Below, piece after piece: positions 4,437-6,769 of a stretch of 6,769 nt of DNA. The notes beneath the pieces were generated by a model. It was not told the origin of the DNA. It was given only the letters and a program-made list of their open reading frames with translations, and ran no database searches. Made by a program: the position numbers and the translations under genes. This DNA is from Holophagae bacterium. GTDB lineage: Bacteria > Acidobacteriota > Thermoanaerobaculia > Thermoanaerobaculales > Sulfomarinibacteraceae. Location of the stretch: assembly GCA_030637505.1 (NCBI GenBank), contig DAOWGJ010000354.1, positions 1-6,769 of the forward strand. Reading direction: 5' to 3'. Positions within the stretch are counted from its first letter, which is position 1, and each line of letters begins with the position of its first letter.

Positions 4437-6380
4437 ATGCCCCAGACCATCACCGAAAAGATCGTTCAGGCCCACGCAGTTGACCTGACGCCGGGTCACG
4501 AGGTCCGTGCCGGAGACATGGTCACCGTGAGGCCCTTCCATGTCATGACCCATGACAACACCGGGGCGGTGATCCCAAAGTTCAAGGAGATCGGCGCCAC
4601 CAAAATGGCCGACCCCGCTCAACCGGTCTTCACGCTGGATCACAACGTCCAGGACAAGACCGAGGCCAATTTGAAGAAATACGGGGCAATCGAGGATTTC
4701 GCCAAGCAGCACGGCGTCGTCTTCCATCCAGCGGGCGCGGGCATCGGTCACCAGCTGATGATAGAAAACGGCTTTGTCCATCCCGGCGCTTTGGTCGTCG
4801 CCTCGGACTCCCACTCCAACACATATGGGGCATTAAGCGCCCTGGGTACCCCGGTGGTCCGCACTGACGCCGCCGCGCTGTGGGCCGGAGGCACCACCTG
4901 GTGGCAGGTGCCCCGCACAATCAAGGTCATTCTCGAAGGAGAGCCCAAGCCCGGCGTTTCTGGAAAAGACATCATCATCACCCTTTGCGGCCTCTACAAC
5001 TCCGGCGAGGTGCTCAACGCTGCAATCGAATTCCATGGTGAAGGTATCCAGTATCTGTCGATCTCGGAACGGCTGACGATCGCCAACATGACCACTGAAT
5101 GGGGCGCCCTGGTCGGCTGGTTCCCCTTCGACGGGGCCACCGCTGCCTTCCTTCGCCGCCGCGCCGCGGTCCTGGCCGGGCGCGGCCTCTCGGCTCGACT
5201 TTCCGAGAGCGACATCAAAGGCTGGGAAGCCGACCCACCCCGCCCGGACGAGGATGCCGAATATGCAGTCGAAATCCGTTTAGACCTCGGTACGGTCACA
5301 CCTCACGTTTGCGGACCCGATGGGGTCGGCGTGATGGAGTCGGTTTCGTCGATCAGTCGAAAGAAAATCACGGTCCACAAGGCCTACCTGCTTTCGTGCA
5401 CCAACGCCCGGCTGGAGGATCTTGCCGAAGCGGCCGAGGTTCTCGACGGCAACAGTGTGGCCGAGGGAGTCGAACTTTACGTCGCGGCCGCGTCGGCCGA
5501 GATACAAGAACAAGCTGAGTCCCAGGGAATATGGGACGAACTGATCGAAGCCGGCGCCATCCCACTTCCGCCCGGTTGCGGCGCCTGCATCGGCCTGGGC
5601 GTCGGCCTTCTCGAAGCCGGCGAGGTCGGCATCTCGGCGACCAACCGGAACTTCAAGGGCCGTATGGGCGCCCGTGATGCCAAGGCCTACTTGGGTAGCC
5701 CGGCAGTCGTGGCGGCCTCCGCCATTGCCGGCCACATCACCGGTCCCGATCGGTTCAAAGATGTGAAGCTCGAATACCGCCTGACCGATCTCGGTTGGAA
5801 GCCCGCTTCCCGAACGGTGGAGATCAAAGAAGGGTTCCCCTCAAAGCTCGAGGGACGCGTGCTCTTCCTGCCGACGGACAACCTCAACACCGACGGCATC
5901 TACGGGAAAGACGTCACCTATCGCGACGACCTGGGGCCCGAAGAGATGGCGTCCTACGCCATGCTCAACTACGATCCCGCCTTCCAGGAGATCGCCGCCA
6001 AAGGCGACGTCATTGTCGCCGGCCGCAACTTCGGAACGGGATCCTCGCGAGAACAGGCGGCGACCGCGCTCAAGTACCGTGGAATCCGGATGGTGATAGC
6101 AGCGTCGTTCTCGCAGACCTACTTGAGGAACGCCTTCAACAACGCCTTCATCTGCATCGAGAGCCCCGATCTCAGCGCGGCCCTCCAGGCTGCGCATGGG
6201 CCCGAGGCGGACGCCGGGAAAAAGACCATCGCCTCAGACCCAATCGCAGTCAATTTCAAGACCGCAACGGCCAGATGGAGGGGTCAGGTATTTGCCCTGT
6301 CTCCGGTTGGTCCAGCCGCCCAGGAACTGCTGCTCGCAGGGGGCCTTGAGGCCCTGACCCGGCAGCGGTTGGGATTGTAG
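4437..6380 (+). CDS. Aconitase-superfamily hydratase, homoaconitase (Lys4)-like
   Basis: This 647-residue protein has both aconitase modules in one chain. The catalytic domains (about 1-440) carry ASDSHSNTYG at 122-131, TIANMTTEWGA at 214-224, and the [4Fe-4S] ligands C321 in SCTNARL plus C381 and C384 in GCGACIG. The swivel domain (about 470-647) carries NTDGIYGKDVTYRDD at 484-498 and GTGSSREQAATAL at 533-545. From memory of the family, block after block (TEKIVQAHAVDL, PAGAGIGHQLMIE, GTPVVRTDAAALWA, GISATNRNFKGRMG) reads like fungal mitochondrial homoaconitase, not like AcnA, AcnB, the Aquifex-type aconitase or split LeuCD. Homoaconitase hydrates cis-homoaconitate to homoisocitrate in the alpha-aminoadipate lysine pathway, but no other gene of that pathway is in the window. 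With an MmgE/PrpD gene just upstream, cis-aconitate or 2-methyl-cis-aconitate are alternative substrates. The start is secured by AGGAGG at 4427-4432. All key residues appear intact. Confidence 0.85.
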   Translation: MPQTITEKIVQAHAVDLTPGHEVRAGDMVTVRPFHVMTHDNTGAVIPKFKEIGATKMADPAQPVFTLDHNVQDKTEANLKKYGAIEDFAKQHGVVFHPAGAGIGHQLMIENGFVHPGALVVASDSHSNTYGALSALGTPVVRTDAAALWAGGTTWWQVPRTIKVILEGEPKPGVSGKDIIITLCGLYNSGEVLNAAIEFHGEGIQYLSISERLTIANMTTEWGALVGWFPFDGATAAFLRRRAAVLAGRGLSARLSESDIKGWEADPPRPDEDAEYAVEIRLDLGTVTPHVCGPDGVGVMESVSSISRKKITVHKAYLLSCTNARLEDLAEAAEVLDGNSVAEGVELYVAAASAEIQEQAESQGIWDELIEAGAIPLPPGCGACIGLGVGLLEAGEVGISATNRNFKGRMGARDAKAYLGSPAVVAASAIAGHITGPDRFKDVKLEYRLTDLGWKPASRTVEIKEGFPSKLEGRVLFLPTDNLNTDGIYGKDVTYRDDLGPEEMASYAMLNYDPAFQEIAAKGDVIVAGRNFGTGSSREQAATALKYRGIRMVIAASFSQTYLRNAFNNAFICIESPDLSAALQAAHGPEADAGKKTIASDPIAVNFKTATARWRGQVFALSPVGPAAQELLLAGGLEALTRQRLGL

Positions 6381-6390
6381 AAGAACACAA

Positions 6391-6452
6391 TGGTGGGCCA
6401 AGGCCCACCCTACAGCTTCCGGGCATTCCGTAGGGTGGGCCTTGGCCCACCA
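6391..6452. repeat. 23-bp perfect inverted repeat with self-complementary arms
   Basis: The arm at 6391-6413 (starting TGGTGGGCCAAGG, ending CACCCTAC) is the exact reverse complement of 6430-6452, with 16 bases between. Each arm is also nearly palindromic: GGTGGGCC at 6392-6399 and GGCCCACC at 6402-6409 flank AA. It begins ten bases after the aconitase-like stop. No T-tract follows, so it is not a standard terminator, though such a stable stem could stall or protect RNA. It resembles REP/BIME-type or small MITE-type dispersed intergenic repeats; I cannot test its copy number. Confidence 0.85.
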
Positions 6453-6555
6453 CTCTTGCTGAACCCGTAATCCGACAGTCAGAGATTGTGTGACTTGCTC
6501 AAGCAGCCATATCTCCAATGCGATACACTGTTTTTCGCAAAAAGGAGGGGCTCTC
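6453..6555 (+). promoter_or_regulatory. Upstream region of the cytochrome gene
   Basis: About 100 bp separate the inverted repeat from the cytochrome start. A possible -10, TACACT, lies at 6524-6529 with no -35 at usual spacing, so the promoter is not established. TTTTT (6531-6535) and AAAAA (6539-6543) can form a tiny AT stem just before the Shine-Dalgarno AAGGAGG (6542-6548), which sits seven bases from the ATG at 6556. Confidence 0.3.
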
Positions 6556-6769
6556 ATGAAACGCACATTGGTTCTGCTGACATCGATCATCTTCATCGGC
6601 GGAGCGGTCATTCTTGCCGCGGGCGTAGCCGGCGACGCGGCACTGGGCACTCAAGCGTATGACAATTTCGAAAGCGACGAGGTCTGCGCCGAGTGCCACG
6701 TCGATATCGCCCGCCAACACGAACAGAATCTGATGTCTCAGTCTTTCACCCATCACTGGGACGAGATCG
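6556..6769 (+). CDS. Exported c-type cytochrome, N-terminal part only
   Basis: Translation from the ATG gives 71 residues before the window ends, with no stop. Residues 1-31 are a signal sequence: MKR, then a long hydrophobic stretch (LVLLTSIIFIGGAVILAAGV) and small residues suitable for cleavage. A haem c attachment site, CAECH, follows at 44-48, so the protein would be matured in the periplasm with covalent haem. Further histidines (H55, H66 and H67) could be haem ligands. The pattern of an early CxxCH followed by MSQSFTHHWDEI suggests a multihaem cytochrome, perhaps of the cytochrome c554 type, but only one haem site is visible and the family is unresolved. It has its own strong ribosome binding site and is separated from the aconitase-like gene by the inverted repeat, so it is probably a separate transcription unit. 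Confidence 0.8.
   Translation, partial: MKRTLVLLTSIIFIGGAVILAAGVAGDAALGTQAYDNFESDEVCAECHVDIARQHEQNLMSQSFTHHWDEI

Noticed and set aside
6391..6452. Inverted repeat as a simple rho-independent terminator of the aconitase-like gene
   Set aside because: No T-run follows the stem on either strand, and the doubly palindromic arms are better explained as a dispersed repeat. It might still affect RNA ends.
6499..6756. Minus-strand open frame over the cytochrome start
   Set aside because: The plus strand has a Shine-Dalgarno site, a signal peptide and a CxxCH motif, while the minus frame shows no recognisable family and no comparable start signals.

Overview
The window is GC-rich bacterial chromosome with short intergenic gaps and clear Shine-Dalgarno sites. 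Nothing in it fixes the taxon. A DUF4388-type protein, a DUF4136 lipoprotein and an exported c-type cytochrome together would fit an Acidobacteriota-, Myxococcota- or Desulfobacterota-like, Gram-negative respiratory bacterium; this is inference from gene content only.

Layout: (1) 1-39 may be the tail of a gene entering from the left. (2) 155-795, minus strand, is a complete vapBC type II toxin-antitoxin operon, with a good promoter and a putative operator at 812-840. (3) 895-1482, plus strand and divergent from vapBC, encodes a DUF4136 outer-membrane-type lipoprotein with a Gly/Tyr-rich segment. (4) 1548-2741 encodes a cytoplasmic protein with a DUF4388-like N-terminal domain and what looks like a C-terminal Ras-like domain that has lost its nucleotide-binding motifs. 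(5) 2900-4270 encodes an MmgE/PrpD-family dehydratase or decarboxylase. (6) 4437-6380 encodes a one-chain aconitase-superfamily enzyme that reads most like fungal homoaconitase (Lys4). (7) From 6556 a c-type cytochrome begins (Sec signal plus CAECH haem site) and runs off the right edge.

Genes 5 and 6 are the metabolic core. MmgE/PrpD enzymes remove water or CO2 from tricarboxylic acids such as 2-methylcitrate or cis-aconitate, and aconitase-superfamily enzymes move water across the same kind of molecule, so the pair could carry out consecutive dehydration and hydration steps. The true substrate cannot be read from the sequence.

The gaps around these two genes hold unusual repeat structure. 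An octamer tandem array starts inside the stop codon at 2739. Two heptamer arrays face each other between genes 5 and 6 (4283-4389) and could fold into one long imperfect stem. A 23-bp perfect inverted repeat whose arms are themselves near-palindromes follows gene 6 (6391-6452). These gaps, the Lys4-like enzyme and the apparent pseudo-GTPase are the most interesting items. I found no CRISPR array, transposase, rRNA or tRNA.
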